Assembly (NCBI GenBank): GCA_035606355.1
Contig: DATNFO010000036.1
Coordinates: 62,001 to 126,000 of the forward strand
DNA from: Sulfopaludibacter sp035606355
Lineage (GTDB): Bacteria > Acidobacteriota > Terriglobia > Bryobacterales > Bryobacteraceae
DNA length: 64,000 bases
Reading direction: 5' to 3'
The number at the start of each line of letters is the position of its first letter. The stretch's first letter is position 1. The notes beneath the pieces are model-generated. The model was not told the origin of the DNA. It was given only the letters and a program-made list of their open reading frames with translations, and searched no databases. Made by a program: the position numbers and the translations under genes. Shown one piece after another: positions 1 through 9,187 of the stretch.

Positions 1-2112
1 GCGAGTGCTCCCCTGAGCCGCGTGCACCAGCGCGTCCATGGGCTTGATGTTGTCGATGAGCAATTGTGGTCCGGCGGCGTTGATGGCGGCGCGCACTTGC
101 GAGGCGTAACCTTCCGGCGAGCCGTTCGTGCGCACTACCCACTGGTTGGCGAAGTTGCCGATGAAGCCATCGGTGACGTAGACCTGTTCGCGCCCTGCCT
201 CGGCGAGCGAGCTTTCGCGCTGATGCGCCACCACGCCGATGATCTCCGTCCACTGCGCCTCGGGTGTGTTGACGCGGACCAGCAGGCGTTTGCCGACGGC
301 GTTCTGACCAGGGAACGCCTTGGCCGCGAGTTGATCGTCGATCACCATGATGTAGCGCTTCGGCATGTTATCGGCGTCGGTGAACGTGCGGCCGGCAAGC
401 ACGGGCACCTTCATGGTTTCGAAGTAGCCCGGGAGCACGAACTGCAGGTCGGCGGCCTGGAATTTGGTGCGGTCGGTGAGGGCGTCTTCCTTGCCCCAGC
501 GGATTGGGCTGAAGCCGCCGTTCAGAGGCAGCGGAAAGCTCGCGGCTGCACTTTGCACGCCGGGAATTGCGGCGAGCTTGGCGTGAATATTCTGTTGCGC
601 GGCGGCGCGCTGATCCACGTTCCTGCCGGGTCCGCCGTTTTGCAGCTCAAAGGTGAGCACGTTGTGCGGGTCGAAGCCGGTGTTGACGCGCTGCAGTTCG
701 AGGAAACTGCGGAACATGAGGCCGGAGCCGATGAGCAGCACGAAAGCCAGCGCTACTTGCGCCACAGCGACAAAGTTGCGGAGCGCGCCGCCGCCGCTGA
801 GTCCGGAATTGCGGCCGGATGAGCGCAGCTTGCCGATTAGTCCCGCGCCGGCTGCGCTGTATACCGGCGCCATTCCGAAAAGCACGGCCGAGCCCAAGGC
901 GGCCAGCAATGTAAACGCGAGGACGGCGGGGTCGATGGCGATGTCGTTGAGACGCGGCAGGTCGCCGGGCGCGATATTGCGCAGTTCATGGATGCCGAAC
1001 CAGGCGAGTCCTGCACCGGCCGCTCCGCCGGCGAGGGCGAGCAGCAGTGCTTCGGCCAGAATCTGGCGTGCGAGTCCCCACCACGTCGCGCCCAGCGCGG
1101 TGCGCACGGCCAGTTCGCGGGCGCGCAGCGAAGCGCGCACCAGCAGCAGGTTCGCAACGTTGGCGCAGGCGATGAGCATCAGGAATACGGCAGCGCCCAT
1201 CAGGGCGAGGATCGCTGGCCGGACGCCGGCGACCAGATGGGCGTGCATGGGATCCAGCCGGATATGAAAACCGGCTGTCTGCTTGATGGTGTTTCCTTTA
1301 TTGATCTCCGCGGAGACGGCGTCGGCTTCGGACTGCGCGCGCTCCAGAGAAACGCCGGGCTTCATGCGCCCGATGACGCGCCATTGCACGTTGTTGCGGT
1401 TGGCGACATCGTACGGAATGCGCCCGCAGATGTAATAGTCTGGATTCGGTTCGATGGAGGCATCGGCGGGGAAAAGCAGCGCAAACTGCGGAGCGGTGGC
1501 TCCCACCGGAATGAGAGCGTTGGCTCCCACGAGGGCGCCCCCGGGAAGCGGCCGGCCGAAAATACCGGGGTCGCCGCCGAACCGGCGATGCCAGTATTCG
1601 TTGCTGAGCATGATGTAATTGGGGAGCCCGGGCGGATTGGCTATCGCCGCTGCTGCCGGAGCGTTCGCATCGGGCGGAGGGGGCGCGATGCCGTCCTCCT
1701 CGGTGAAGTCGCGGCCGGCGGCGATCGGTTCACCCATCACGCGGAAAAAATTCGGACTGACCACGGCGCCGATAGTTTTTTCAGCCTGGCCGTCGGCGCG
1801 AGGCAGGGTGCCGCGGAAGGTCTGCACGGCGGCGAAGTCCTGAAAGGCCGTACGGGCCTGTCGCTTGAGATCCAGGTAATCGACGTTGGAATGCGGAAAG
1901 TCCTTCACGCTGCGCTTCAACATGTCGCCGCAGGCGATCACGAGCTGGGAAGGGTCCTTGTAGGGCAGGGGACGGAGCAGCACTGCGTTGGTAACGCTGA
2001 AAATCGCCGTTCCCGCGCCAATTCCGAGGGCGATGGTGATGCCCGCGGTGAGAGTGAAGACGGGCGCTTTCCGCAGGGTACGCGCCGCATACTGAACGTC
2101 CTTCCAGAGCAT
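1..2112 (-). CDS. MacB/FtsX-type permease (acidobacterial orphan permease family), 3' end outside window
   Basis: This gene reads leftward and runs off the window edge, so only about the first 704 residues are present. It encodes an inner-membrane permease of the MacB/FtsX type; Acidobacteria carry many such permeases without a partner ATPase (often called ADOP), and no ATP-binding cassette gene is visible nearby. The protein starts MLWKDVQYAARTLRKAP. A membrane segment follows at about residues 18-40, ending in LLRPLPY, then a periplasmic MacB-like domain. The first FtsX block lies at about residues 300-417 and contains RARELAVRTALGA. Another membrane helix at about 445-465 begins the second half. 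The second FtsX block must lie beyond the edge. The role (efflux of an unknown substrate or envelope signalling) is inferred from the family. Long plus-strand open frames across this region are its shadows. Confidence 0.88.
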   Translation of the reverse strand, partial: MLWKDVQYAARTLRKAPVFTLTAGITIALGIGAGTAIFSVTNAVLLRPLPYKDPSQLVIACGDMLKRSVKDFPHSNVDYLDLKRQARTAFQDFAAVQTFRGTLPRADGQAEKTIGAVVSPNFFRVMGEPIAAGRDFTEEDGIAPPPPDANAPAAAAIANPPGLPNYIMLSNEYWHRRFGGDPGIFGRPLPGGALVGANALIPVGATAPQFALLFPADASIEPNPDYYICGRIPYDVANRNNVQWRVIGRMKPGVSLERAQSEADAVSAEINKGNTIKQTAGFHIRLDPMHAHLVAGVRPAILALMGAAVFLMLIACANVANLLLVRASLRARELAVRTALGATWWGLARQILAEALLLALAGGAAGAGLAWFGIHELRNIAPGDLPRLNDIAIDPAVLAFTLLAALGSAVLFGMAPVYSAAGAGLIGKLRSSGRNSGLSGGGALRNFVAVAQVALAFVLLIGSGLMFRSFLELQRVNTGFDPHNVLTFELQNGGPGRNVDQRAAAQQNIHAKLAAIPGVQSAAASFPLPLNGGFSPIRWGKEDALTDRTKFQAADLQFVLPGYFETMKVPVLAGRTFTDADNMPKRYIMVIDDQLAAKAFPGQNAVGKRLLVRVNTPEAQWTEIIGVVAHQRESSLAEAGREQVYVTDGFIGNFANQWVVRTNGSPEGYASQVRAAINAAGPQLLIDNIKPMDALVHAAQGSTR

Positions 2113-2155
2113 AAGCTTTAGCTTAGGACGTTCCGGGCAGGATTTTGTTACGGGG

Positions 2156-2161
2156 TAGACT
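2156..2161 (+). promoter_or_regulatory. -10-like hexamer 6 nt before a start codon
   Basis: TAGACT ends exactly 6 nt before the ATG at 2168. No convincing Shine-Dalgarno sequence lies between. A transcript started from here would begin at or next to the ATG, so a leaderless mRNA is possible. No good -35 is seen. Confidence 0.35.
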
Positions 2162-2167
2162 GGCTCT

Positions 2168-2917
2168 ATGTTCCGCGTTTTCGCTTTCGTTGCGGTTGCG
2201 CCTCTCTTCGCGTTCCCGCCTCAGGCGGAACGCCCTTCCGTGTCGTTTGCGGTCGAGTCCATCAAACCCGCTTCCGTCCCCGTGGGACGCGAGGGCGGAA
2301 ACCGGTCGCGAATTCAGCACACGCCGGTAAGCGTGTCGCTATTCAACGTGTCCGTCACCGATTGCGTCCAGTGGGCTTACGATTTGCCGCAATTTCAGAT
2401 CGATGGAGCGCATGCGCGGCCGGATACCTACGACATTCTCGCCGGCACGGGCGCTCCTGCGACGGTGTCGCAGTTACGCGCAATGCTGCTGGATCTGCTG
2501 AAGCGGCGGTTCCAACTCGCTGTGCATCGCGAGACGCGTAGGCTGCCGGTGTACGAGTTGGAAGTGGCGAAGGGCGGGCCAAGACTGCCGGACCGGCTCG
2601 AGGACGTGCCGGCGCATGCTTCCGAGTCGCTGCCGAGAGTCGACGGCGGAGCATTCGTTTTTGCCGGAGTAACTCTCGCGGAGTTCGGGCAGATGCTCAG
2701 CCAGTTGCGCGGCATCGAAGTTCCTGTTATTGACCGGACGCGGCTCGGAGGGGCGTACGACATCGTGCTGAAAGGCGCTCCGGCCGTAGCCCGGGACGGG
2801 GATACGACCGCGTTGCTCCGCATCATCGAGGAACAGACCGGGCTGAAACTTGTGGCAAGAAAGGCGCCGACGGAAGTGGTAGTGATTGACCGCTCGGAAA
2901 AGCCATCGCCAAATTGA
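2168..2917 (+). CDS. TIGR03435 family protein
   Basis: This 249-residue exported protein belongs to TIGR03435, a family expanded in Solibacter-like Acidobacteria and of unknown function. Residues 1-19 form a signal peptide ending near AFPPQA. Family hallmarks are the opening segment VSFAVESIKPAS, the central block LRAMLLDLLKRRFQLAVHRE (about residues 104-123), the segment YELEVAKGGPRL, and the C-terminal ending VVVIDRSEKPSPN. The protein is probably periplasmic. Two more members lie at 29376 and 32431 in this window, with similar size and layout. It is divergent from the permease at 1-2112 and followed 47 nt later by a GH28-like gene. A role in peptide or protein handling has been suggested only by family context; I do not assign one. 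Confidence 0.85.
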   Translation: MFRVFAFVAVAPLFAFPPQAERPSVSFAVESIKPASVPVGREGGNRSRIQHTPVSVSLFNVSVTDCVQWAYDLPQFQIDGAHARPDTYDILAGTGAPATVSQLRAMLLDLLKRRFQLAVHRETRRLPVYELEVAKGGPRLPDRLEDVPAHASESLPRVDGGAFVFAGVTLAEFGQMLSQLRGIEVPVIDRTRLGGAYDIVLKGAPAVARDGDTTALLRIIEEQTGLKLVARKAPTEVVVIDRSEKPSPN

Positions 2918-2964
2918 GGCGGCGGTCTTTCCATTGCGCCACGTTACCGCTATACTTGGCGATT

Positions 2965-4572
2965 ATGGCCGATTTTCCGACCCGCAGGAGGTTGTTGACT
3001 GCCGCGCCGCTCGCTGCTGTGCCTGCCGCCGCGGCCCAATCCGGTACGCCGGGCCGCGCTCCCGCCGGTGTGCGAACTTATGACATTCTCGATTTCGGAG
3101 CCAAGCCCGACGGCAAGACGTTATGCACGAAGGCGCTGCAGGCGGCCATCGACGCCTGCACGCGGGAACAAGGCGGCACTGTGCTGGTGCCCGCCGGAGT
3201 TTTCGCGATCGGCACGGTCGAGATCAAGAGTAACGTGACCCTGCGCATCGCGGCCGGGGGCAAACTGCTGGGCACCGCCGACGGCACGCAGTATCATGCG
3301 GCCGACGCCATTCCACTCACGGGAGACAGCACGCTGGGCGACGGCAACGTCGGGCTGATCTTCGGCGTCAATGCCGAAAATGTGACCATCGAGGGTCCGG
3401 GTACGATTGACGGCCAAGGTTTGCAGTTCCGCAGTCCGGAGCGCGGTGTGCCGCCTCCATCCGGCCGCGGAGGCGCGGCACGGCCGTACCACTTACTCTT
3501 CTATCGCTGCAATAATCTACGGGTTCGCGACATGTTTCTTTTGGCCAGCGCATTCCACTCCGTCCGCGTGATTCAAAGTAAGTATGTGTGGATGGATGGA
3601 CTGCACATATACAATCGCGTGAACGGCAATAACGATGGCTTCCACTTTATTAGTTGCGAGTACACGCATGTAACGAACTGCGATATACAAACGCAGGACG
3701 ACGCCTGCGCGTTGTTCGGAAGCTGTAAGTTTGTAACCATTACGAACAGCACGTTCAGTACGCGCTGGAGCGTCTTCCGTTTTGGCGGCGGGCATCCGGA
3801 AAACGTGACGGTTTCCAACTGTGTCATCTATCAGACTTATGGCTGCCCCATCAAGATGCAGTTCGGTTTGGAATCGAGAGTGCAGAACCTGGTGTTCTCC
3901 AATTTAGTGCTGCAGGATGTTACCGGCCCGATTTCCATAAATCTGAGCAATCGCGCGCGCCGCAACACGCCGGCCGGCGATGCGGCCCAGCGCGGGTATG
4001 TGCGCAACATCGCGTTCCGCGGAATCCGGGCAAGCGTGGTGAGCGAAGGCCGGCAGTTCGAAGACATTCCTTTCAAACAGAATTACCGGCCGGGCGAGAC
4101 GCGGCAGTGCATTGTGCTGAACGGCATCGGGGACGCGTTCATGAATGACATTGTCTTCGACGATGTGCGTGTCACGTATGGCGGCGGAGGCACGGCGGAA
4201 GAGGCGGCCGTGGAGCCGCCGGAGGTTGCCGGTGAATACTTCGAAATCGGGACTCCTCCCGCGTACGGTCTGTTCGCGCGCAATGTGCGGGGCTTGCAAT
4301 TGAACAATGTGCGGTTCGATGTCGAGAAGCCCGACCTTCGGCCGGCGGTGGTGCTGGATCACGTCAGCGATGCGGCTATTTCCGGAATCACTGCGCAAGG
4401 CAACGCTGCGGCGAAGAGTGTGCTGCGGGTGGTGGAAGGCACGGATGTGCTGATCTCGTCTCCGCGCCTGCTGGAGTCGGCGGCGGTTTTTCTGAGGGTG
4501 GAGGGCGGGGGGAACAGCGTGAAGTTGGAAGGCGGTGACGTCAGCCGCGCCGCTCGGGTCAGGGAAGGATAG
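2965..4572 (+). CDS. GH28-like (polygalacturonase/pectate-lyase fold) exported protein
   Basis: This 535-residue protein has the right-handed beta-helix of the pectate lyase/GH28 superfamily. I chose the ATG at 2965 rather than the upstream start at 2914, because it gives a Tat-like leader (MADFPTRRRLLTAAPLAAV, then AAAAQ). The mature part opens with YDILDFGAKPDGKT, the usual Pectate_lyase_3-like start. GH28-like active-site motifs are visible: NNDG with Asp224, QDDAC with Asp245-Asp246, and a late PIKM segment in place of RIK. The canonical GHG motif appears as GGGHP. The substrate is probably a pectin-like or other polyuronide glycan, inferred from the family. Codon use between about 3580 and 3760 is visibly more AT-rich than in the rest of the gene. 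A -10-like TATACT sits 8 nt before the start (2951-2956). Confidence 0.82.
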   Translation: MADFPTRRRLLTAAPLAAVPAAAAQSGTPGRAPAGVRTYDILDFGAKPDGKTLCTKALQAAIDACTREQGGTVLVPAGVFAIGTVEIKSNVTLRIAAGGKLLGTADGTQYHAADAIPLTGDSTLGDGNVGLIFGVNAENVTIEGPGTIDGQGLQFRSPERGVPPPSGRGGAARPYHLLFYRCNNLRVRDMFLLASAFHSVRVIQSKYVWMDGLHIYNRVNGNNDGFHFISCEYTHVTNCDIQTQDDACALFGSCKFVTITNSTFSTRWSVFRFGGGHPENVTVSNCVIYQTYGCPIKMQFGLESRVQNLVFSNLVLQDVTGPISINLSNRARRNTPAGDAAQRGYVRNIAFRGIRASVVSEGRQFEDIPFKQNYRPGETRQCIVLNGIGDAFMNDIVFDDVRVTYGGGGTAEEAAVEPPEVAGEYFEIGTPPAYGLFARNVRGLQLNNVRFDVEKPDLRPAVVLDHVSDAAISGITAQGNAAAKSVLRVVEGTDVLISSPRLLESAAVFLRVEGGGNSVKLEGGDVSRAARVREG

Positions 4573-4615
4573 GTATCGGCGGCCGGTACCGTATCGGGCT
4601 CCCAGCCGGTATGTG

Positions 4616-5812
4616 CTAACTCCAGTAGCCTTCGCGGGCGTAGACGATCGCGTTTTTCGCTTTGGTTGCGAGATGGATCTGGTGGTAAACTCCGGGGCTG
4701 CCGGGCTGGTCCGGGGTGAAGCCGATGCTGTACTGATTGCGGAGGTCCTCTTCGATCTCCGCATAGATTTTATCGAGCGGATGGGAGTGAGACACCTGGA
4801 AGAAGCGGCCTCCGGTTTCCTGCGCCATCTGTTGCAGTACCTTCTTGCCGTCAGCGCGTTCGCCGCCGCCACCGGGGTACCCGCCGCCGGGATAGCCGCG
4901 CCTGCGGCCGCCCATCGGTCCGCCGAAACTTACCGGTGAATAGGCGCTCGAATCGGAAAAGAGCACGGGATAAATCAGCGTGTCCGCTTTTTGCGCAGCG
5001 GCGATCGCCTGAAAGATGGTCACTTTGCTGCCTTGATCCACGCCGTCGGTGAGCAGGATGATGGCCTTGCGGCCCTGCTGCTTGTGCAGCACTTCATCCG
5101 ATGCGAGGAGCACCGCATCGTAGAGTTTCGTGCCGCCGCCCGCGCGCCGTCCTCCGCCCGGGTATCCGCCGCCGCGCCGTCCTCCACCTGGATAGCCTCC
5201 ACCGGGATATCCACCGCCGGGATAGCCTCCGCCACCGCCGGGGTACCCACCTCCGCCATTGCCGCCAGTGCCGCCTTGCTGCTGTTGATTCGACCGATCG
5301 CCCACCTGAAGCAGATCGAGAGCCTGCTGCAGTTTGCCGCGCTGGTTGGTGAGATCTTCGAGCAATTCGACTTCGAAATCGAAGTGCAGCACGAAAGCCA
5401 GGTCGCGATCCTCGCGAAGCACCTGGTCGATGAACTTGTAACTGGCCGTCCGCTCATCGCCGAGCACGCGGCGCTGGCTGCCGCTGGTGTCCACCAAAAG
5501 TCCGAGCGTCAGCGGAAGATTGGTCTCCCGCGAGAAGTACTTGATGGTCTGCGGCCGGCCTGATTCGTCGATCGAGAAGTCCGTCTGTTGAAGATCATTC
5601 AGAATCTTGCCGGATTTGTTGCGCACCGTCGCAAGCACGTTCACCACTTTGACGTCAGTCGAAAAGCTGCTCTGCGGCTGATGTTCCGCTGGGGGCGCTT
5701 CTTGCGATACCTGGGTCTGCTGCCCGCTTAGAATCCGTGCAGCCGGGAAAAGCGCGAGGGCAGAGAGCAGGTCTCGCCGCGAAAGGGGGTTGTGAGATTT
5801 CGGTACAGGCAC
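4616..5812 (-). CDS. VWFA-related acidobacterial domain protein with glycine-rich inserts
   Basis: This encodes about 398 residues with a von Willebrand factor A domain of the type annotated as VWFA-related acidobacterial domain. The GTG at 5812 gives VPVPKSHNPLSRRDLLSALALFPA, a Tat-like leader, and avoids overlap with the divergent gene at 5885. An ATG at 5947 would overlap that gene and add a non-leader extension. The MIDAS motif DTSGS is present in LLVDTSGSQRR. Two low-complexity stretches built on PGGGY/GGGYPGGG units interrupt the domain, the larger just before the TKLYDAV segment that should carry the MIDAS threonine. The C-terminus (LRNQYSIGFTPDQP) is typical of the family. The function is unknown; it is probably a secreted or periplasmic metal-dependent adhesion domain. 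It converges with the GH28-like gene across a 43-bp gap in which I see no clear terminator. Confidence 0.82.
   Translation of the reverse strand: MPVPKSHNPLSRRDLLSALALFPAARILSGQQTQVSQEAPPAEHQPQSSFSTDVKVVNVLATVRNKSGKILNDLQQTDFSIDESGRPQTIKYFSRETNLPLTLGLLVDTSGSQRRVLGDERTASYKFIDQVLREDRDLAFVLHFDFEVELLEDLTNQRGKLQQALDLLQVGDRSNQQQQGGTGGNGGGGYPGGGGGYPGGGYPGGGYPGGGRRGGGYPGGGRRAGGGTKLYDAVLLASDEVLHKQQGRKAIILLTDGVDQGSKVTIFQAIAAAQKADTLIYPVLFSDSSAYSPVSFGGPMGGRRRGYPGGGYPGGGGERADGKKVLQQMAQETGGRFFQVSHSHPLDKIYAEIEEDLRNQYSIGFTPDQPGSPGVYHQIHLATKAKNAIVYAREGYWS
5135..5285 (-). repeat. PGGGY/GGGYPGGG low-complexity tract inside the VWA gene
   Basis: On the coding strand this stretch encodes repeated GGYPGGG and GGRR units with a poly-Q lead-in (NQQQQ). 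A shorter related tract lies at about 4855-4920 in the same gene. The DNA is a degenerate 12-15 bp tandem repeat, so its length may vary between strains. Confidence 0.75.
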
Positions 5813-5872
5813 TTCGGTAAGGGAGATGCATGGGCGGAGGAACGCGTTACTCTCTTTTCGCGTTTTTTCGGA

Positions 5873-5878
5873 TACGCT
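5873..5878 (+). promoter_or_regulatory. -10-like hexamer 6 nt before a start codon
   Basis: TACGCT is followed by 6 nt and then the ATG at 5885. No Shine-Dalgarno sequence is visible in the short gap, so the transcript may be leaderless. Confidence 0.35.
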
Positions 5879-5884
5879 ATCACT

Positions 5885-8800
5885 ATGTTTCGCCACGCAC
5901 TTGCTTTCGCGCTGCTTTCGGCGGCCGCTTACGGCCAAACCGGCCACTTACTCCTTCGGCAGCCCGCCCTCAGCCGTACGAGCATCGTATTCAGCTTCGC
6001 CGGCGACCTGTGGAGCGTGCCCCGCGAAGGTGGCGAAGCGCGCCGCCTGACTACGGGAACGGGGCGTGAATTCGCTCCGTATTTTTCACCGGATGGTAGC
6101 CAGATTGCGTTCACGGGCGAATACGACGGCAACATCGATGTCTTCACGATCCCTGCCGAAGGCGGCATGCCGAAGCGTTTGACCTTCCATCCCAGTGACG
6201 ACTACGCGGCCGGTTGGACGCCCGACGGCAAGCGCGTGCTCTTCGTTTCCAAACGCAATACCGGCACCGACGCGGTGCACTTCTACACCGTGCCGGCGGA
6301 AGGCGGCTTCGCGGAAATGGTGCCGCTGCCGCTGGCGGTGGAGGGTTCTTACGCGCCCGACGGCACGCACCTCGCGTACGTGCCTCTGTTTCAGTGGCAG
6401 TCGGCGTGGAAGCGTTATCGCGGCGGGCAAACCCGCAAGATCTGGCTGGCGAACCTGGCGGATTCCTCGGTGGCGGCGATTCCGCGGGAGAACTCCAACG
6501 ATTTTAATCCGATGTGGGTAGGCGATAAGGTCTACTTTCTTTCCGACCGCAACGGCCCTGTGACGCTGTTTGTCTATGACACTAAGAGTAAGCAGGTAAA
6601 GCAGTGCATCGAGAATAAGGGTCTGGATTTCAAGTCCGCATCGGCGGGGCCGGGAGCAATCGTTTATGAGCAGTTCGGCGGGCTGCATCTCTACGACCTG
6701 GCGAGCGGAAAAACGAAAGAAGTGCCGGTGAAACTCGCGGGCGATTTTCCCGAGTTGCGCACCCATTACGTGAATGCCGGCAAGCGGCTGAAATCGGCGG
6801 CGCTGTCGCCCGGTGGAGCGCGAGCGGTGTTCGAAGCGCGCGGCGAAATTGTGACTGTGCCCGCGGAAAAGGGCGATTGGCGCAACCTCAGCAACAGTCC
6901 GGGAGCCAACGAGCATGATCCGGCGTGGTCGCCCGATGGGCAGACGATCGCTTACCTCTCCGATGAAGGCGGCGAATACATGCTGCATCTGAAACCGCAG
7001 GACGGCATGGGCGAAGCCACGAAGATTAAGCTTGGCGATAAGCCTGCGTTTTATACCTCGCCCACGTGGTCGCCCGACGGCAAGAAAATCGCATATCTCG
7101 ACAACCATCTTCATGTGTGGTACCTGGAACTGGGTGGGAAGAAGCCCATCTTAGTGGATACGGACACTTACGCAGGAGGAGATCTGACGCCGTCGTGGTC
7201 GCCGGATAGTAAGTGGCTGACTTATTCCAAACAGGCCAGAAATCATCTGAGCGCCGTCTATATCTACTCGCTGGCCGATGCGAAAGCGACACAAGTGACG
7301 GACGGGCTCGGCGACGCGCTGTCGCCGGAGTTCGATAAGGACGGCAAATATTTTTACTTTCGAGCGAGCACGAATTCCGGACCGGGCATGGAAGCGGACA
7401 TCGGCGCATTCAGCCGCCCGGTGAACTACAGCCTGTACCTGGCCGTGCTGTCCAGGAGCGAGCCCTCTCCGTTCGCGCCGGAAAGCGACGAAGAGAAGAA
7501 GAAAGAAGACGCGGCCGCAGCAAAGAAAGACGAGCCGAAGAAGGACGATGCCAAGCCCGCTGACGATAAGAAGGGCGATGGGAAGAAGGACGAAGCGAAA
7601 AAGGACGAAGCGAAGAAGGACGATACGCCGGAGGTGAAGATTGACTTCGAAAATATCGGACAGCGAATCGTCGCCATACCCGTTCCGCCCCGCCGCTACG
7701 CCAATCTGCGCGCCGGTAAAGCGGGAACGCTGTTCTATACCTCGGCAAACGCTCCCGATACGCCCAACGACCCCGGCCCGGTGCTGCACCGCTTTGACCT
7801 CTCCAAGCGAAAGGAAGATACCGTCACCCGGGGCGTGGGAAGTTATGCCGTCTCCGGCAACGGCGAGAAGGTGCTTTATCAGCAGGGCGAAAAGTGGACC
7901 GTCGCCAACGCCGCCGATAACGGCGACCCGAAGGAACTGAAGGTCGGCGATATCGAATTGCGAGTGGAGCCGCGAGCCGAGTGGCGGCAGATGTATCACG
8001 AGGCGTGGCGCATCATCCGCGACTTCTTCTACGACCCGCACTATCACGGCCTGGACTTGCAGGCAGCCGAAGAACGCTATGCCAATTATCTGGACGGAAT
8101 CGCCAGCCGCGCGGATTTGAATTACCTCTTTACGGAGATGCTCGGCGAACTTTCGGTCGGGCACGAGTTCATCGGTGGCGGCGACCAACCGGAGGTCAAG
8201 CACATTCCTACCGGGCTCCTGGGCGCGGACTTCAATATCGAGAACGGGCATTATCGGATCGCGCGCATTTACAACGGCGAGAACTTCAACCCCGATCTGA
8301 AGGCGCCGCTGACACAACCGGGCGTGAACGTCAAAGAAGGCGATTACATTTTCGAAGTGAACGGCCGCGAAGTAAGTCCCAACGAAGATATCTACAGTTA
8401 CTTCGAAACTACAGCGGGTAAGGCGACCGTCATCAAAGTGGGATCGAATTCCGCCGGCTCCTTCACTCACCTGATTACGGTGGTGCCGATTGCCGATGAG
8501 GACAACCTCCGGCATCTGGCTTGGGTGGAGGAGAATCGCCGGATCGTGGATAAGCTCAGCGGCGGTAAGGTGGCGTATGTACATATGCCGGACACCGCTC
8601 GCGGCGGCTTTACGTCATTTACCCGCTACTTTTTCGCGCAACTGGACAAGCAGGCGGTGATTATCGATGACCGGTTCAATCACGGCGGCCAACTTGCCAC
8701 CGACGTGGTGGAAGTGCTCAATCGCAAGCCGATGAGCTTTGTGAGCACACGCGACGGCGCCGACGTCATGCAGCCGCTTGGCGCGATCTACGGGCCGAAG

Positions 8801-9175
8801 GTGATGATCGTCAACGAATTCGCAGGATCCGGCGGAGATGCGATGCCCTGGTACTTCCGCCGCGCCGGAACCGGCAAACTGGTCGGTATGCGGACCTGGG
8901 GCGGTCTGGTCGGCATGATGGGCTTTCCGGATCTGATGGACGGTGGAGTGGTGACCGCCCCCAACGCGGCGGTCTGGAATCCGAACGGCACAATGGACGT
9001 CGAGAACAAGGGCGTCGCTCCCGATATCGAAGTGGACATGGACCCCGCGGCAGTGCGCCAGGGGCACGATCCGCAGCTCGAGAAGGCCGTTCAGGTGGTG
9101 ATGGAGGAGCTAGCCAAATCTCCTCCGCCGGAATTCAAGAAGTCGGCGTTGCCGAACTATCACAAGCAACAGTAA
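5885..9175 (+). CDS. Tricorn-like S41 peptidase with TolB-type propeller and PDZ domain
   Basis: This 1096-residue exported protein has the tricorn protease architecture. The ATG at 5885 gives a good signal peptide (MFRHALAFALLSAAAYGQ). An N-terminal TolB/WD40-type propeller (about residues 25-520) shows repeated FSPDGSQIAF and WSPDGKKIAY blades. A Lys/Asp-rich low-complexity stretch (about 535-583) follows, then the tricorn core region, a PDZ-like domain (about 770-865) and a C-terminal S41 catalytic domain (about 890-1075). The nucleophile is predicted to be Ser982 in EFAGSGGDAMPW, the tricorn GSGGD motif. The enzyme should degrade peptides in the periplasm or outside the cell, possibly those released by other proteases encoded nearby (M28, M24, GGT). 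The length is slightly above archaeal tricorn (about 1070). It converges with the acetamidase gene 12 nt downstream. Confidence 0.92.
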   Translation: MFRHALAFALLSAAAYGQTGHLLLRQPALSRTSIVFSFAGDLWSVPREGGEARRLTTGTGREFAPYFSPDGSQIAFTGEYDGNIDVFTIPAEGGMPKRLTFHPSDDYAAGWTPDGKRVLFVSKRNTGTDAVHFYTVPAEGGFAEMVPLPLAVEGSYAPDGTHLAYVPLFQWQSAWKRYRGGQTRKIWLANLADSSVAAIPRENSNDFNPMWVGDKVYFLSDRNGPVTLFVYDTKSKQVKQCIENKGLDFKSASAGPGAIVYEQFGGLHLYDLASGKTKEVPVKLAGDFPELRTHYVNAGKRLKSAALSPGGARAVFEARGEIVTVPAEKGDWRNLSNSPGANEHDPAWSPDGQTIAYLSDEGGEYMLHLKPQDGMGEATKIKLGDKPAFYTSPTWSPDGKKIAYLDNHLHVWYLELGGKKPILVDTDTYAGGDLTPSWSPDSKWLTYSKQARNHLSAVYIYSLADAKATQVTDGLGDALSPEFDKDGKYFYFRASTNSGPGMEADIGAFSRPVNYSLYLAVLSRSEPSPFAPESDEEKKKEDAAAAKKDEPKKDDAKPADDKKGDGKKDEAKKDEAKKDDTPEVKIDFENIGQRIVAIPVPPRRYANLRAGKAGTLFYTSANAPDTPNDPGPVLHRFDLSKRKEDTVTRGVGSYAVSGNGEKVLYQQGEKWTVANAADNGDPKELKVGDIELRVEPRAEWRQMYHEAWRIIRDFFYDPHYHGLDLQAAEERYANYLDGIASRADLNYLFTEMLGELSVGHEFIGGGDQPEVKHIPTGLLGADFNIENGHYRIARIYNGENFNPDLKAPLTQPGVNVKEGDYIFEVNGREVSPNEDIYSYFETTAGKATVIKVGSNSAGSFTHLITVVPIADEDNLRHLAWVEENRRIVDKLSGGKVAYVHMPDTARGGFTSFTRYFFAQLDKQAVIIDDRFNHGGQLATDVVEVLNRKPMSFVSTRDGADVMQPLGAIYGPKVMIVNEFAGSGGDAMPWYFRRAGTGKLVGMRTWGGLVGMMGFPDLMDGGVVTAPNAAVWNPNGTMDVENKGVAPDIEVDMDPAAVRQGHDPQLEKAVQVVMEELAKSPPPEFKKSALPNYHKQQ
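7486..7632 (+). repeat. Lys/Asp-rich low-complexity insert in the tricorn-like gene
   Basis: The DNA is dominated by gacgaagcgaaaaag-like repeats and encodes runs of KKDE/KKDD. It lies between the propeller and the catalytic half, where an unstructured charged linker would be tolerated. Confidence 0.7.
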
Positions 9176-9187
9176 GTCAACTCTGCT

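Noticed and set aside
988..2121. Long plus-strand open frame opposite the left-edge permease
   Set aside because: The minus strand encodes a clear MacB/FtsX permease; the plus-strand translation has no family features and is a high-GC shadow.
4535..5563. Plus-strand frames opposite the VWA gene (4535-4939, 4991-5563)
   Set aside because: They mirror the coding and repeat sequence of the VWA gene and have no ribosome site or recognisable domains.
7151..8584. 477-codon minus-strand frame opposite the tricorn-like gene
   Set aside because: Its sequence is rich in Arg/Leu/His runs arising from the complementary frame, and the plus strand has unmistakable propeller, PDZ and S41 motifs.
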